64,000 nucleotides of DNA from contig NC_079496.1 in the NCBI RefSeq assembly GCF_030052815.1, positions 71,661,652-71,725,651 of the forward strand, given 5' to 3'. The DNA comes from Hevea brasiliensis. Taxonomy: Eukaryota > Streptophyta > Magnoliopsida > Malpighiales > Euphorbiaceae. The notes beneath the pieces are model-generated. The model saw only the letters and a program-made list of their open reading frames with translations. It searched no databases and had not been told where the DNA came from. Each line of letters opens with the position of its first letter. Within the stretch, counting starts at the first letter, position 1. A program made the position numbers and the translations under genes. Positions 12,945 to 25,300 of this stretch are shown piece by piece.

Positions 12945-13163
12945 CCATTTGGACAGAAAATAAACTCATCTTCAGCCTCCTCTCAAACCAGCCATACCAC
13001 TCCACCGTTGAAACTCCATAGCCAAAGCTTGAACAAACCTCCATGCACCTTAGTTGAAGCCATATTTCTTCAAACTCTCTTCACTAAAGTTGGTCTACAC
13101 ACCATAGGCAACATATAGACAGAAAAAAAGAGAGGGAATTCCATGGATTTGTGAAGCTTAAGT

Positions 13164-13175
13164 TGAGGTTAGTGC
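13164..13175 (+). promoter_or_regulatory. Splice-donor-like site in element A 5' LTR
   Basis: TTGAG|GTTAGTGC with GT at 13168-13169, 232 bases after the TATA box. The 3' LTR has the same site at 19255. The matching acceptor-like site is just before gag (16176). Confidence 0.5.
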
Positions 13176-15350
13176 TTAATCTTTCCAATTTCCTTCACTA
13201 ATCCTTGTGTTGAGCTTTGGGTAAGTTGAATTGCTAAGAAAAATTGAGGAAATGATTGAGTATTGGTGAACCTTAGTTTTGGCAGCCATGAAAATGCATG
13301 GTTAGTGACTTATTCTATATTTAATAGATGGGAATTAAGGTTGATTAACTCAAATGGAAGTTGTAGTAGGTTAATGTTCAATTATGTGCATGTTAGTGCT
13401 TGAATTGAGGGTTTGAAATGGGACCTTGATGCTTTGGAAAAATGCCATGTTTGGCAGCCCATAATATCATGAATTTGTGTGTGTAAATATGAAGTTTGTT
13501 AATGAAACATGATAGTGTTAAATTGTGGGTAGCATGTGTAATTGATATTGAGGTATGAGTATATGGAAGTGTATGTGTAATATTGACATTAAGATATGTT
13601 GAATTTCGGTGGAAGTGAATGTTGAGCTTGAATGGTGTATTGTGTGCATTGAGCACTTGAGTGTTCTACAAAAAATGTTTGTTGAAATTGTGTTCAATAT
13701 ATATAGAAGTGCCATTAATTGAATACTGAAGTATTGGAAGGAGGAGGATTGTTAAAATTGGAAGTGTGTGTTCAAATGCAGGTTGTGTATGTTGGCAGCA
13801 CATAAATTTGGTCATAAGTGCAAAACTGTGAACCCAATCGGTATAAGGCCAATGGAGGGTGAAACTAGACACCAAATAGGCCAACTTTCATGTAGAAATA
13901 TTGCTAAAATTCTGCCTAGAAACTGACCTTAAAAATGACCAAATCTGGAATGGCAACATTGCAAATCTAGATTTTTTACCATATAAACAGTAGTCATTAG
14001 GATGATCATAATTCACTCAAAACAGATCCCATTGACCTGAAAATTTTACCATGGATGGAATAGACATATAGCTACAATTCTTATGAGGACACCAAAGCCC
14101 AGAAATGGCCAGAACCAAGTCAAATAGCTTGCACAAGTTTGGGTACCAAAACTGCCAGAACTAAATGCGACCTAAAATTGACCAAATTTTGCACTAAAGG
14201 TGCAATCTGTCCATCTTTAGTAAATTGACCATATCTTGGTCTATAGAACTCAGAATGACCTGAAATTTTGCCCTGAGTACAATAAGACATAGAGCTACAA
14301 TTTTGCTTCTTTGACCAGAAGCTAAGAACCAAGAGAAATAGGACTTTAAGCTAGACCAATTTAGCATACAAAAATTGAGAACTTGACATTTACATACAAT
14401 GATGCTCGAAATAATTTGGCAATGAATGCCAACTTGTAAAAATGGTAAATTGCAATATATTGGTAGCATATTGAAATGCAAAATGTGATATATTAGTAAC
14501 ATTAAAATTTATTCACCTAGTGTGTATTAATGGTTAACATTATAGGTTGACTAACGAAATGAATTGAAGGAATAGTACCAAGAAAAATTTAGATATTGGA
14601 TTTTATTGTTAGAAATAATTTAACTGAGTACTGAAACACTTTAAATTGTGAGTTTCAATTGAAAAGGATATTGAACAGCATAAGGAACATTGAGTCAAGG
14701 TTTAGGGGTGACTCAAATTAGGTCTGTGCATAATATTTTTTTTTATATTCACTGCTTTTACCAAAAAATTTATTTGGAGAAATGAGTTATGAATAATTTT
14801 TTATTGTTTTGGCTTTGGAAATTTTATTTGGAAATTATTGTGTTGCCTACTTTGCAAATGCAAATTTTGAGATAAATTGTGTTTAGTGGTATCGGAGCAA
14901 AGTAGGGATGGCGATACGTAACGCCTACGATTCTTGGGAACTCTCACGCATGAACTCAGGAGCTTGCAGGGACGGTGATACGTAACGCCTGCAAGTGCTC
15001 TGATAAGTACACTATATTCCTCCTCCATTTATGGGGTGAATATGACTATATTCCTCCCTTTTTGACTTGTCAGTCTGAGGTGAGTATGGATGAGTTCTCA
15101 TTAGCTAGCTAGCCACCTCCCTCATTGATTTCGATTAGTGGGGTGAGTATGCATTATCGTGGTGTACAACACAGCATGTTCGAAAAATTTGTGTCATGAC
15201 CTAAGTTGTGTTATTGATTGGCAACACTGTGTTATTCAATTGTTTGTTCAAATTTGTGTTATATAAGCTTTGAAAAATTGTGAATTGTTTGAATTGTAAA
15301 TTGCCAATAAAAGTTTTATGTGCTGCATTTTAAATTGTTATTGTATACCA

Positions 15351-15393
15351 CTGAGTAAATTTTACTCAGCGATAGCTTTTTCATTGCTGTCGC
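15351..15393 (+). other. Tandem double hairpin in the LTR of element A
   Basis: First stem CTGAGTAAA/TTTACTCAG (15351-15369) is a perfect inverted repeat. The second, GCGATAGC/GCTGTCGC (15369-15376 with 15386-15393), has one G-U pair. It lies about 660 bases before the LTR end. Counterparts with different stem bases but kept pairing are at 34041-34078 (D), 51119-51157 (C) and 62577-62614 (F). Confidence 0.6.
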
Positions 15394-16020
15394 AGGTAGA
15401 CAGACAAACAGAGCAGCAGAGTAGGCTGCTTGTGCTACATTTTGGGATTCTGCCGAGCATATTGAGAATACCATATTTTTGAAATTTTGTTGTAATGTAT
15501 GTGCACTGTATGTATATATTGTACTTGGTCTTGAGCTGTTGTAAATTATTTTGACCTATCAAAATGTTGTATTACAATTCTCTTATTTCAGCTTTTGAAA
15601 TACTCATTTATTTTGCCCTTTATCTTTGAAATTGCTGAAAATGATATTGAACTGAGTTTGAATTGTGTTGAGGACATTGAATTGTGTTGAGCCATATTGG
15701 AGTTTGGAATTGAACAAATATATTGGAAGTGCTTTTTACAGATTTTTGAAGAACTGTTTTGCTCTAAATACAGATGGCACTCTACTAAAATTTAGAAAAA
15801 AAATTATTGATACTTCAGATTTGTTATTTGGTTTCACTTCAGTTAAAAATCTTTTAACACCTGTCAAAAGTGCTCACCATTATAGAGAGAAATAAGAAAA
15901 GTTTTAAAATCCCTTGTAGTATATTTAATGGCTTACTAGTAGGCGCAGTACGGTAATTCATTAGGTGTACTATGGGATCATGTTACATCTTATGGAAGGG
16001 TAAGGTGTGTCATGTTTTAG

Positions 16021-16032
16021 TGGTATCAGAGC
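16021..16032 (+). promoter_or_regulatory. Primer-binding site of element A (tRNA-iMet)
   Basis: TGGTATCAGAGC, complementary to the 3' end of plant initiator tRNA-Met, eight bases after the 5' LTR. It is intact and would prime minus-strand cDNA synthesis. Confidence 0.9.
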
Positions 16033-16157
16033 TAGTTTTTAAATTCTGTTTTGACCTGTAATCTGAATATTCTTTTTTTATAGTACAACTGCTCAATGCC
16101 ATTGTTTGATACATGCAGTACATTACATTATAAATATGCACTAATGAGAGGAAATCT

Positions 16158-16176
16158 CCTTGTGTTATTTGTCCAG
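16158..16176 (+). promoter_or_regulatory. Splice-acceptor-like site before gag of A
   Basis: The U-rich stretch CTTGTGTTATTTGTCCAG ends at 16176, 25 bases before the gag ATG at 16202. The same arrangement occurs in C (50358) and, with other sequence, in D, F and B. Confidence 0.5.
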
Positions 16177-16201
16177 GAGGTGTAATATCCTCTAATTGAC
16201 T

Positions 16202-17488
16202 ATGGAAGAAGGGGACCGTTCAGTTTATCATTCAATAGAGGCTGAGGTGCAAGGGGAAGCCCCAGCTCTTCATAATGTGAGTGGATCAGCTGCACCAACC
16301 CCCTTAATACCATAGTTCCCTGCTCAATTTGCTCAGCAGATGGATGCGATGTTCCAACAGATGGTTGGTAACATGCCCACTCAAGCCCCACTGCAGACAC
16401 TAGTAGTACAACCATAGCCTTCAGCTAGGCAATATGACAAGTTGATTAAATATGGGGCTATTGAGTTCAAGGGGACAATGGATCCACTAGAGGCAGAATA
16501 ATGGTTGGAAAGGATGGAAAGAGTTTTTAGGAAGTTGCACTGCACCAATGAGCTAAAGTTTGAATACTCAGTCTCACTTCTACAGGGGGATGCGTATGAC
16601 TGGTGGAAAACTATTCCTCACAGTTTGGTGGAACCTCCAGTGCTGACATGGGATGACTTTCTCAGAGAGTTCAGACAAAAATATGTCCCAGATGCTTATG
16701 TGGACCAGAAGCTATAGGAGTTCTTAAGCCTAAAGCAAAGGAATAGAACAGTGGTAGAATGTGAGAGAAACTTCTCTCGATTGAGTCATTATGCAGGAAG
16801 CCTGCTTACCACTCCTAGAGACAGATGTAAATGTTTTCAGGTCGGGTTAAGGCCTAGTCTAAGAATGCAAGTTGTGGGGTTCCGACACCAGAATTTCTTA
16901 GAGCTAATATCACAAGCCCTGGAACTAGAAAGAATTGAGAATGAAGAAACAGTTAAAAAGGGTACAGAAGAAAAAGAGAAAAATAGAAAGACTACTTATC
17001 AAGTTCCTGATAGTGGGTCAGGAAAAAGAAAGCACTTTGGAGGATCTAGCTCACGCGAATCAGGTAGAGATAGATTTTATGGACATAAACCACCCCGATT
17101 GGATCGGCAAACTCAGTAGAAACCCAGAAATGCACTGTCAGATCAACTTTGTGAAACTTGTGGTAAACCACATAGTAGGGTATGTTATAGAGCCATAGGA
17201 GCATGTTTTAATTGTGGAGAGACTGGTCATTTTGCTAAGGATTGTATAAATCCACACCGTTCTAGATCATTTACTACACCAGAGGGATCAGCCCAAGTTT
17301 CTACCCCAGAGAGTTCACTATCAGTTAGTAGAGGTAGAGGTAGAGGTAGGGGTAGTACACTTAGAAGTCAGAGTACTGTGAATCAGCCAGAACAGGGTGA
17401 TACTTCAGCTAGAATATACACTATACAGCAGAGGGAAGAGGCTAAAACTTCTGACATTTTTGCTAGTATTTTTTCAATTTTTAACTAA
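16202..17488 (+). pseudogene. gag: Element A gag, one frame with five stops
   Basis: A 429-codon frame from ATG 16202 to TAA 17486-17488. It is broken by stops at 16313 (TAG), 16415 (TAG), 16499 (TAA), 16715 (TAG) and 17117 (TAG), with no frameshift. The product would be the Gag structural protein that packages genomic RNA into cytoplasmic particles. The retrotransposon gag domain covers about residues 95-240 (motifs DAYDWWKT, FRQKYVPDAYVD, YERxFSRLSHY-like). A charged linker follows, then a CCHC zinc knuckle near 17190-17235 (CFNCGETGHFAKDC) and an RGRGRGRG tract near 17331. The start fits the homologous start in C. Every stop can be explained by one C-to-T change in a CAG or CAA codon. Confidence 0.92.
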
Positions 17489-17505
17489 GAAATATATATA
17501 TATAT

Positions 17506-17580
17506 GTATTGTTTTACCCGGGGTCTACATACTTTTACGTTAGTGCCAGCATTGTTTGCCTTTCTGCTGTCTCTCGTATA
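17506..17580 (+). pseudogene. Protease scrap of element A with lost catalytic Asp
   Basis: After gag and a short (TA)n run, about 25 codons resemble the aspartic protease active-site region of element C. Here the stretch reads LFYPGSTYFYVSAS, whereas C has FDPGSTHSYVSA: the catalytic Asp is replaced by Tyr. The homology ends at an A-rich run at 17580-17590. No reverse transcriptase, RNase H or integrase follows. Confidence 0.75.
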
Positions 17581-18387
17581 AAAAAAAAAAATTGTCAGTT
17601 ACCTAAAAGTAAGTTACAGTAATGGAATTGCTCTAGATGAGGGCAAAGATGTTATAGTTAGTAATTGTCAATGGATATTATGATCAGAATAAGTTTCGGA
17701 TATTAGTGAATTTGAGAAGGATAAAATATAGGAAAGTTTGATCTATTAGAATGTATTGTAGTAACTATGCAATATTCTTGATGTTTGTACTGTAAGCTGC
17801 AGATCACAGTACTGACATGAGATTATTCTGTAGAGCTACGTACTACTTGATAGTACATCAAAATGAGAGTAGTTGCCAACGACATCTGTTTTTGTATAGT
17901 TATGCCAGGATAGAATTTAATTGTTGGAAATGAGTTTGAAAATCCTACTTAGGGATTTAAAACTCAAAAGTTAGAATATCGAAAGGTTATAGTTTAGTAC
18001 AAAAGAAAGTAAGTTATAGAATATTAATAGATAAAAATAGTAATGGAAGTAAAAATTTGAACAGTTGGTTCAGATATAACAAAAAAATATAACGAATATG
18101 AGTAAGATTTGCAACTAGAATGGTCAGAGGACCAATGATTAGATAAATAATATTAACATGACCTCAATGGTCATTCAATGAGGAAACATGAACCGAAATA
18201 TTAGACAGAATAATAGTAAAAAAAAGATTGATGTTATACAAACAAATTAAATGTTTTATTAGATTGTTAAAAGTCTTATACAAATTTAAAGGAAAGAAGA
18301 TTATATGATCATATAGAAAGGAGAAAATAAACGTATGACTATTATAAGACGGCTATTGGGTAAAATTTCGCGTACGAAATTTATTTT
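17581..18387 (+). other. Non-coding internal region of element A
   Basis: About 800 bases of A/T-rich sequence with many stops in all frames and no recognisable retroelement domain. It replaces the roughly 3 kb of pol expected here. The only feature I recognise is the palindrome at 18363-18382 (AAATTTCG...CGAAATTT) just before the polypurine tract; it is shared with C and D, although the pol codons that normally overlap it are gone. Confidence 0.6.
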
Positions 18388-18398
18388 AAGGGGGGGAG
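18388..18398 (+). promoter_or_regulatory. Polypurine tract of element A
   Basis: AAGGGGGGGAGAA directly before the 3' LTR start at 18402; it is the plus-strand primer site and matches the tract of element C. Confidence 0.85.
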
Positions 18399-18401
18399 AA
18401 T

Positions 18402-19339
18402 TGTAACACCCATATGTTCGGTAGTGCGTTCTACTATTCTGGTTACCAGTGCCTATCCAGACAGCTAGGATGCCTAGAACTACATTGAAATGTTTGTGAG
18501 GAGACATAAAATAATGAAATACAAGAAAGGAAAATACAAGAAAAACAAAGGAAAAATAATAGCAAAGAAATGTAACTAAGTTAAAGGAGCCGATAACCGT
18601 AGCGATGGGTGACCACACCGGGAAGTTGCTGCGTGGACCGTTGATTAGCCCTGGACTGCGGAGAACCCGGAAAAATATTTTTAAGACTTAAATAAACATA
18701 TATTGAAGTATAAATGACATTAAAAATGTCAAAGAAAAATTAAGTAATTAGTACAAAGAAAAACGAGAAATCGAGAAACTGACAAAAATTTGGAATACAA
18801 CACGAATAGGGGCATTGTGGTCATTTGACACTTAGAGTTGACTTTTGACCTCAATGTCCATTAAAAATAAGTGGTATTATACTTTGAAAATGTCATGAAA
18901 AATAAGAAATGAGTACATAATATAAATAGTGGAAGAATTGTGGCTTAAGTGCAAATTAGGAACTTTAATTAATTAATTCATTAAACTATCTTAGTGCTCT
19001 ACTAACTATGCATTAAGGGACCTATATAAAGCCATTAGGACAGAAAATAAACTCATCTTCAACCTACTCTCAAACTAGCCGTACCACTCCATCATTGAAA
19101 CTCCATAGCCAAAGCTTGAACAAACCTCCATGCACCTTAGTTCAAGCCATGTTTCTTCAAACTCTCTTCACTAAAGTTGGTCTACACACCATGGGCAACA
19201 TATAGACAGCAAGAAAGAGAGGGAATTCCATGGATTTGTGAAGCTCAAGTTGAGGTTAGTGCTTAATCTTTCCAATTTCCTTCACTAATCCTTGTGTTGA
19301 GCTTTGGGCAAGTTGAATTGCTAAGAAAAATTGAGGAAA
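18402..19339 (+). mobile_element. Element A 3' LTR, first piece
   Basis: Starts TGTAACACCCATATGTTCGG and is highly similar to the start of the 5' LTR, with TATA box at 19023 and donor-like site at 19255. It stops at 19339 and continues at 57420, which corresponds to about 13249 in the 5' LTR. The break is flanked by GGAAA at 19335-19339 and 57415-57419, the target-site copies of element B. Confidence 0.92.
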
Positions 19340-19892
19340 TGTGACACCCCTTACCCGTCTACAGTGTAGCCGAGTAAGATATGCCACACAGTGTGCCGGA
19401 GCACCAAATCATATTTCAATTCAATTTACCCTTTTTTTCTTGTTTATTTATAATTTTTGATTAATCTAAATGTTTTCACAAATTTTATAGAAAATCCGAC
19501 AGAGTGCCAGCTGTAAATTAGAAAAACAGTTCTTCTGAATCTGTTAAAAACACTTCCAATAAAATCATCACATCATTCTCAGTCAACCACCAATATATTC
19601 TCAACAATTTCTCAAATGAATTCAGTATCTTAAAATTAAATTCAATTCATATCACAGTCAACTCAATGAGAAATGCTCACATTTATTACTGAACATAGTT
19701 CATAGATAATTACATCAAAAGCATAATTATATGAATTTATAATATACATTATAGAAGTTTACAAAATACAAAATATCAAAATATCAAAAGTGGCCTAATG
19801 TCCTACCAAATGCACTGCAATGTGAGGTAACTCTGAACTCAATGTGCAGATCTGAAAGCTCACCCAGTATGAGGTCTGCTGGACTCGCCAGC
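19340..19892 (-). mobile_element. Element B 3' LTR, distal piece
   Basis: Begins TGTGACACCCCTTACCCG and matches 54332-54890 of the other LTR almost base for base, including the conserved U5 block near 19490-19560. It breaks at 19892 and continues at 34707/34712; CCAGC flanks element D on both sides (19888-19892 and 34707-34711). Confidence 0.92.
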
Positions 19893-22352
19893 TGTAACAC
19901 CCTCCCGATAACCACTCCGTACATCCTACTGTTCCGGTGACCGGTGTCGGTCCAGACAGCTAGAACGTCCGGAAAAATATTTAAACTAAAGTCAGGAACC
20001 CTAATTAACTCAAATATTAATAAGAAAAATTTAGTAAAAATTTTAGAAATAAAATACAACTGAGTCAAACGAGCCGGTGCCCAAGCGATGGGTCACCGGA
20101 GGGAAGTTGCGGTTCTCGCAACGAGGAGCCCTAGACCCGGGGGAAAAATTATAAAATAATTTTTGGGACTCCAGAGAAGGGTAATTGAGGTTCCCATGGC
20201 ATTAGAATGCCAAGAAAATACCTAGAAAAATTTTTCAATCGGTACAGACGATTTTGACCCGTTAAGCCAAACGGAGGGCATTTTGGTCATTTCGCCTTCC
20301 GAGGTGATTTTTGGCCGACTTGTCCAGTTGATTAAATAATTAATATGACATAAAATATGAAGAAATATTGCTAGAAATTAAATTGAAAATGAGTAATGGA
20401 GGAAAGAAAAGAAAAATGCAACAAATGCAAATTATGACCTCAAAGTGATGTCATTAAGGAAATGTGGACCAATCACAAATAAGCCATCCTTTGACTAACA
20501 AGTTAAAGAGATAAATGAAGACTAATGAGGACCAAAAATCAGCTGCTCTTCTTCTCCTTCTTCTCCACCAAAAACGTGAACCCTTCCTTCCACCCTCCAT
20601 TGGAGCTCAATCAAGCAAGCTTGATTTCCTACCTTGTCTCACCATAAAATCCTAACCTAGCTTCACTAAAACTTGCCCTAGCACCTTGCTAAAGCCTTTG
20701 GCAGCCAAGAAAAGCCAAGAAAGTGAAGGAATTGCTTGGGAAAATTCTGCCCAAACAAGGTTAGTGCATATATACAATTAAAGCTTTTTAAATTCTATGT
20801 TAGAGACTTGGAATAAGTAGGAATTTATAACTAAAATGAATGAAATCTATGTCTATCCATGCCCTAAGTTTTGGCAGCCCTATTGAATGAAAAGGTATGA
20901 GTGTTTTGATGGACTTAAAGTGGACTAGATATCAAGATTAAACCATGTATGCATGTGATTATTGAAAGAGATAGTTAATTAAAGCATGTTGTGAAAAATT
21001 CATATGGAAATTAGGGTTTGGAAAGGTGAAAGTGTGAATTGGCTTAGGAAATTGTTAGGACACATTGTAATGGTCAATTAGTGACCATTTTAGATATGTT
21101 GACCATAAATGGGACTGAAAAATGCTATGGCAAAGTGAGGTGAAATCTGCCCTATGGACAGCAGCATAGGGACTGAAATTTCAGTCCCTTTGCACTGCCA
21201 TAACTTGGGCTGTGCTTGTCCAATTGATGTTTGGCCAATTGGACATGAAACTAGGCTTATAATGGCACATTTTTGCTGAAGAAACCATGCCCGAAAGACC
21301 AAAGCAAAAGGGTCAAAACTCAGCCACAATCCGGAACCCTGAAACTGCCTCTGCAGAATTTGACCAAATGAACAGTAACTATTCATTTGGCCATAAGTCA
21401 CTGTATATTTGGTCAATTGGTCTGAAATTTTTACAGAAACAATTTAAGACATAGACAAACAACTTTCATGAAGGAACCTACCCCAAATTATGGCCAGAAC
21501 CCAGTCAACCAAGTGACTCAAGTCACTGTTCATGCACTGTAGATATGGTAAAATTCTGCAGACTGCATATCCGGACAGCCTGGGTTTTTGAGCCATATCT
21601 GGAGCTACAAAACTCCAAATGGAGTGATTCAAAAAAGGAAATTCAACTAGACAAAATAAGGAACAACTTTTATGTTTTACATTTCTTCAAATTCCAACAG
21701 TAACAGTGTCCAATGGAACAGTGAAGTTATGGTACAAAATCTGAAAAATCTGCTCCTTTGGTTTAATGCTTAGAAATGGTAAAAACACTTAATGCCAACA
21801 AGTTTTAAACACCAAATGTGGTATGTTGGGAGTGCCAAAGTTGATGTACACATTTTTATTCTAAAAGTCAACATTTTTGTTGACCAATGATGAATAGTAA
21901 CACCAAAAAAATTGAAATTCACAATTGACAAATTTAAGAGTTTCAAATGCCCTAGTATACCTAACAAGATTGGTTTGGATAGTTTGGCATGCCAATAGGA
22001 TTCAGTTAGCAGTACTGCACATGGCAAAAATGCCATTCTGTGATTTCATGGCTTTTAGCCATTCTGACTTTGTATTGAGACTTGGCCTTGTGCCGGATAT
22101 TATTCTGACTTGTTAGCATTGTTGCACTCGGAGATACGTATGTGACCGATGGTGTGACGGCCGAGTACTAGGTACCCAGTGCGGTTACCCGTTATCGATC
22201 CGATCGTCTAGTGTAGGTTACTTGGGGCAACCAAATGAATAAAATTGAATAGAGTTAATGAATTAATGAATATACCAAAATCAAACAAAGAAAGCATACA
22301 CTTTGCATACACATTTATTTTCTTGCCAATTTCTTCTATTATATTATTGTAC
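19893..22352 (+). mobile_element. Element D 5' LTR, first piece
   Basis: Starts TGTAACACCCTCCCGATAAC and matches 31576-34035 of the 3' LTR. Long identical runs contrast with differing GC-rich patches (20050-20150 against 31735-31830; 22130-22210 against 33805-33895). It ends at 22352 with TGTAC, the left target-site copy of solo LTR E. Small antisense frames at 21090-22036 are LTR noise repeated at 32769-33676. Confidence 0.92.
20756..20767 (+). promoter_or_regulatory. Splice-donor-like site in element D 5' LTR
   Basis: ACAAG|GTTAGTGC with GT at 20760-20761, kept identically in the 3' LTR (32439) and in F (60982). It follows a C-rich, exon-like stretch and is about 870 bases from the LTR start. 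The matching acceptor-like site lies at 26910, three bases before the gag ATG. Confidence 0.5.
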
Positions 22353-25300
22353 TGTCACACCTTACCCCTCTGTAAGGCATAACATGATCCCGTAGTATAC
22401 CTAATGAATTACCAACTCCGTCTACTGATAACCCATTAAATACACTACAAGGGATTTTAAAAACTTTTCTTACTTCTTTTACAGTGGTGAGCACTATTTA
22501 CAGGTGTTAAAAACTTTGGTGAACTGAGGTAAAACAACTAACTCATTTGGTTTATTTGGAATTTCTGTAAAAATTTTGGCAAAGTGCCATCTGTATTTTG
22601 GACAAAACAGTTCTTCAGAAAACCTGTAAAAAAGCACTTCAATAATTTTTTCCAAATCTCAACTCCAATACATTTCTCAACACAACAATTCATCAACTCA
22701 ATTCCATAGAAATTTTTCAAAGTCTGAGATAAGGAAATATAATACAACTTTTACAATCCAAAACACTCATAATTAATTTACAACTTCAAGTACAATTTAA
22801 TTTACAACTGCTCAAAACCAAATACAATATGTACATACAGTGTCATACATTACAGTACAAAAAGCAAAAGCGGTATACTCAATATACCAGGTAATCCCTC
22901 ATTTGGGCGTATATGCGGCCTAGTCTGCGCCACTGTCTATCTCTCTACCTGCGACAGCAATAAAAAGCTATCGCTGAGACAATGTCTCAGTGGTGCACAA
23001 CATTAACCAAATCCAATTTAAATCACAATTCATAAGTCATGTAAATAGTGGATACTTAAAATCATAATTAAATTCAAGACAATAATTGTCAACAAGAATT
23101 TAAACTCCATTTCTCAATATCACAATAATTTTCCATAAGTCAGATCAGGTTTGAATTCAAAAGACAGTATATGTCAATGAGAGTTTAAATCCATTTCACA
23201 ATCTCACAATACACATCAATAAATCACACACAGCTTAATCATGATCCATAATTCAATTCATCCCAAAAGCCGATGGCTAATGAGGTATTCAATTCATCCC
23301 AAAAGTCGATGACTAATGAGGAATAACATAGCTAGCTAGCAAAAATATGAGTACTCATTCTATTCGTCCTCAACAGGCACACACCTCAACACTTCAGCCA
23401 GAGAGGGAATTCAATTCATCCCACTAGACAAGCTAGAGAGGAATACAATCAATATACATGATAGCTGTGGTTTCAAACCATTTCTAATGCTTTTTAATCA
23501 ATAAGTATCCATCAATGTCATTCAAACCATTTTTCACAGTTTCAAACTATTCACAATATTTTTCAATCAATAAATATTCATCAAACACATTTCCACAATT
23601 TAAAATAATGATATACAAATAATCAATATTTATTTCCATTGAAAATAATTCAAAAGAAACAGTTGTTGTGCACAACACAATTTAAAACAATAATATACAA
23701 ATATTCAATATTTATTTCAATTGAAAAATTCAAAAGCAATAGCCGTTGTGCACAAACCTCTGATATTTGTCTCCTGGTCTTGACTCAGTATTTCTTTCCC
23801 TTTTGCTGAGTCCTTGTTAACTGAGAAACACAATTTGAAGTGTTTCAGTACCAAATTAAACTGTCTCTATCGATGGGGTTTGGTAAATAATGCACTGAAC
23901 TCAATTATTCGCTTAATCACCTAATATACCGACCCTCGATGCGTTTTAGGTAAATTAGGTTTTAGTGTCGTTAATATGTCACACTCGATAGGGTTTTAGG
24001 TTTGGTATGTTTTACCAAAGTCATTTCCTCGCTTAGTGCATTTTAATGCAAATTCTTTGGATTAGGAACCTGGTTTGACCTAACCGGACGATCTAGTTCC
24101 CTCGGTTTTTGGGTCTCGGTCGAAACTACAAACTTGTAGATCTAGGTCTTATTGCACGCGGTGCAAAATTTCAGGTCAATCCGAGTTAAGTAGACCAAGT
24201 TATGGTCATTACACTATTGCTGGTCAAATGGTACCATTTTAGGTCAATTTTAGGTCAAAGTGGTCAATTCTGGTTCGGCCAGTTTTTGGACCCGAACTTG
24301 TGCAAGTTGTTTGACTTGCTTATGGTCATTTATGGGCTTTGGTGTCTTCATAAGACTTGTAGGTATGGGTCTTAACTATTCTTGGTCAAAATTTCAGGTA
24401 AATTGGACCTGGTTTGAGTGAGTTATGGCCTAAACACTCACTGCTGCCCAATTGGTCATTTTTCAGGTCCTAATTGCATCTAATCCGAATTGGTCAAATT
24501 TTTAGGTCACCTTGCAAGCAGAATTTTGGCATGGTTTCTCAATGAAAGTTGGCACATTTTGTGCCTAGTTTCACCTCAAATTGGTCTCATACTAATTAAG
24601 GTTACACATTCAAGGTTATAGGCCAAAATATACACTGCCCTTAATATGCATTACACACCCCAACTTCAAACACATTATTTACCTTGCAAGGTTTACTTCC
24701 ATACCCTACCAAACTGTTTTGGCACATTACCAACAACATTTACTACATTACATTAGCATTATTTTGGGCAGATTCCAATCACCATCAACACACCAATTAT
24801 CATTCACAATCACAATTCTAAGTACCATTACAATTACACCTAAACACTACAAACATTACATACACTTTACAACTTTAATTTACATACTTAACATCAATCC
24901 TTCTAGGTCAATATGCTGCCCACACTTCCTTCAATATACACCCTTTCTCAAGTGTCCACAAGCTGCCACAAATCACTCATCAACATCACATTGCCGTACC
25001 ATAAGTTAATTTCCATCAAAGTGCATAATTCACCATATATACATGCATTAAATCACTAGGTTACTAAATCACCATGAACAACATTATTTCTCAACAATTA
25101 TATGCACAATTTCCTCATCAAAAACGTGACCATGGCTGTCCAAAATGACAACAACAATAACCCATCAAACTCAAAATTTTCCTTCACCAAACTAATACCC
25201 ATAACATGCACATAAACTTTAACAAAGAAATTCTCAAAATTATGAACTTACCTTATGCTTGGAGCTTGTTAAACCTTGCTTAAACTTCCCAAAATTGGTA

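Larger units (their letters stand above)
12308..16012 (+). mobile_element. Element A 5' LTR
   Basis: About 3705 bp from TATAACACCCCC (TG changed to TA) to GTGTGTCA, followed eight bases later by the primer-binding site. Parts in order: terminal GTTCGGTAGTGCG block, GC-rich patch 12495-12570, TATA box 12936, exon-like stretch to the donor-like site at 13168, long A/T-rich middle, double hairpin 15351-15393, conserved U5 block about 15715-15800. Small reading frames inside it (13393-13884, 14120-14502, 14801-15028 minus; 15665-15895 plus) have no domain and recur only because LTRs recur. Confidence 0.9.

Noticed and set aside
13393..13884. Overlapping minus-strand frames of 65-87 codons
   Set aside because: They fall in element A's LTR and recur at 57572-57943 only because that is the second LTR.
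16021..16032. tRNA gene
   Set aside because: Only the 12-base primer-binding complement is present; there is no cloverleaf here or elsewhere in the window.
17486..17520. (TA)n run and A-run as a possible boundary of another inserted element
   Set aside because: Protease homology continues after the TA run at 17506, no terminal repeats or target-site copies are seen, and the A-run alone is not enough to call a SINE or LINE.
23000..23760. Possible short tandem or CRISPR-like repeats (repeated CAATTCATCCC-type units)
   Set aside because: Only two to three loose repeats inside an LTR, irregular spacing and a plant context; similar blocks appear in C's LTRs at 42885-43070 and 51410-51600.
24719..25009. 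96-codon open frame rich in Thr, His and Ile
   Set aside because: Antisense within solo LTR E; A/T-rich composition with no domain and no counterpart outside LTRs.
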